Assembly: GCA_003567835.1 (NCBI GenBank) | Contig: PWYO01000018.1 | Coordinates: 1-5,869 of the forward strand | Length of the DNA: 5,869 nt | Direction of reading: 5' to 3' | Source: Actinomycetota bacterium | GTDB taxonomy: Bacteria > Actinomycetota > Humimicrobiia > Humimicrobiales > Humimicrobiaceae | Part shown: positions 4,759-5,869 of the stretch, one piece after another | Layout of the letters: the number at the start of each line of letters is the position of its first letter | Position numbering within the stretch: the first letter of the stretch is position 1 | Made by a program: the position numbers and the translations under genes | The notes under the pieces: generated by a model | The model's database searches: none | The model's input: only the letters and a program-made list of their open reading frames with translations | Told to the model about the DNA's origin: nothing

Positions 4759-5869
4759 ATGGCAAAAAAAGAAGAAAAAACAAAACGCAAAAGATGGTTT
4801 TTTAAGCTGCCCAAGTATGCCAGGGTGCTGATTATTACTGCTGCATCCATCATCATACTGGTCGGGGCTGCTGCGGGTATTTTTACCTATTATGTTAACC
4901 GTTTGAATGTAGCCATCAATGCGGTTACCACTTCAGAGATTGAAAGTATCCTAACTCCCATCGAATCGCCGCAAGAGCCGGTGACTGTACTTATATTAGG
5001 CACCGACAGCAGGGATGACGATGACCCGGGAAGGGCGGATACCATCATGCTTCTGTACCTGGACCCTGAGAAAGTAGAGGGCTCGCTGCTTTCCATTCCC
5101 AGGGATACCCTGGTAGAGATCCCCGGCCATGGGGAGGACAAGATCAATGCAGCCTATGCCTTTGGCCAGGAAGAGCTGATGTTAAAGACGGTGTCCAATT
5201 TTTTGGATGCGGACATCAACCACTATGTGACCGTTGATTTCGGCGGTTTTGTAAAGCTTATCGATGCCCTGGGCGGGGTGGAAGTGGACATAGACCGGCC
5301 TATGGATGATCCCAAAAGCGGCGCTTTCTTTGCGGCAGGAACCCATCAGCTTACCGGAGAGCAGGCCCTGGCTTATACCAGGGACCGTTCGACCGAACTG
5401 GGGGATATTGGCAGGATCCAAAGGCAGCAGGATGTGTTTAGGGCACTCATAGACCAGAAGCTCAATATCCGGTATCTATCCAATATCACCCATTATTTTA
5501 ATATCATTGCTGAACATACCCGGACCGACCTGGATATTATGACCATACTCCGGTATTCCAAAGCAGCCCTGTCTTTTGATGCCGACCGGTTCCAGACGGC
5601 CATTGTGCCCACCCATCCTGACTGGATTGAGGACGGTACCATTTCTGTGCAGCTGCCCGATATTGAAGAGGCTCGGTCCATGTGGGAAAGAATCCTGGAC
5701 GGGCAGCCCGCGGCCAGGTACAATGCCCTGTACAGGGAAGTGACCGACATACCGGATATGATGTCTTCCAATATCACCTACCGCTTCCAGGTCAAGGTGC
5801 GCAATACCGGCGCGCTTACCTGGAGAAGAAACGGCAGCCAGGAAGGCTTCTTTTTGGGGTATCACTGGA
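4759..5869 (+). CDS. LytR-CpsA-Psr (LCP) family cell-wall glycopolymer ligase, 3' truncated by the window
   Basis: The frame is open from ATG 4759 to the window edge (370 codons). A Lys/Arg-rich cytoplasmic start (MAKKEEKTKRKR) precedes one membrane anchor at about residues 22-46, so the rest is extracellular. The LCP domain starts near 75. It shows LGTDSR (80-85), RADTIML (92-98), SIPRDT (112-117), KINAAYAFG (128-136), the FGGF...DALGGVEVDI segment (161-178) and YTRDR...GDIGRIQRQQ (206-224), with the conserved Asp and Arg residues of the pyrophosphate-lipid site. LCP enzymes move polymers from undecaprenyl-pyrophosphate carriers to peptidoglycan. After the LCP part the chain runs on into NITYRFQVKVRNTGALTW and LGYHW (338-370), which resembles an Ig-like NBR1-type module and is unusual for the family. 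AAAGGTG (4745-4751), inside the end of murA, is seven bases before the start, so translation is likely coupled to murA. Confidence 0.92.
   Translation, partial: MAKKEEKTKRKRWFFKLPKYARVLIITAASIIILVGAAAGIFTYYVNRLNVAINAVTTSEIESILTPIESPQEPVTVLILGTDSRDDDDPGRADTIMLLYLDPEKVEGSLLSIPRDTLVEIPGHGEDKINAAYAFGQEELMLKTVSNFLDADINHYVTVDFGGFVKLIDALGGVEVDIDRPMDDPKSGAFFAAGTHQLTGEQALAYTRDRSTELGDIGRIQRQQDVFRALIDQKLNIRYLSNITHYFNIIAEHTRTDLDIMTILRYSKAALSFDADRFQTAIVPTHPDWIEDGTISVQLPDIEEARSMWERILDGQPAARYNALYREVTDIPDMMSSNITYRFQVKVRNTGALTWRRNGSQEGFFLGYHW

Overview
The window looks like the chromosome of a low-to-mid GC Gram-positive bacterium, most likely a Firmicute of the clostridial type. The signs are strong AGGAGG-type ribosome binding sites, consensus sigma-A promoters, an M-box magnesium riboswitch with an intrinsic terminator as its expression platform, and a LytR-CpsA-Psr (LCP) wall-assembly protein. 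No phage, IS element, CRISPR array, tRNA or rRNA was found. The genus cannot be named from this sequence.

Layout, left to right. Positions 2-184 hold the C-terminal end of a small Gly/Phe-rich membrane protein whose start lies outside the window. A 360-base spacer (185-544) has no convincing gene but several short hairpins. A near-perfect promoter (545-574) then drives an M-box leader (600-761), a UUCG-loop terminator (796-822) and mgtE (901-2265), a complete Mg2+ channel/transporter gene. Converging on mgtE from the other strand is a PAP2-family lipid phosphatase (2864-2316). A 618-base non-coding region (2865-3482) separates this from the divergently oriented murA; it contains a tandem 13-bp repeat that looks like an operator, plus an extended -10 promoter just before murA. 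murA (3483-4757) is followed after one base by an LCP-family gene (4759 to the window edge), clearly in the same operon.

Two themes emerge. The mgtE unit is a self-contained Mg2+ homeostasis module: high Mg2+ should fold the M-box and terminate transcription ahead of the transporter. The right half concerns the cell envelope. MurA commits UDP-GlcNAc to peptidoglycan, LCP proteins attach undecaprenyl-linked polymers to peptidoglycan, and the PAP2 protein resembles the phosphatases that recycle undecaprenyl pyrophosphate. Most genes belong to well-known families. The less ordinary items are the Ig-like extension on the LCP protein, the 13-bp tandem repeat/operator-like element, and the Gly/Phe-rich membrane protein at the left edge.
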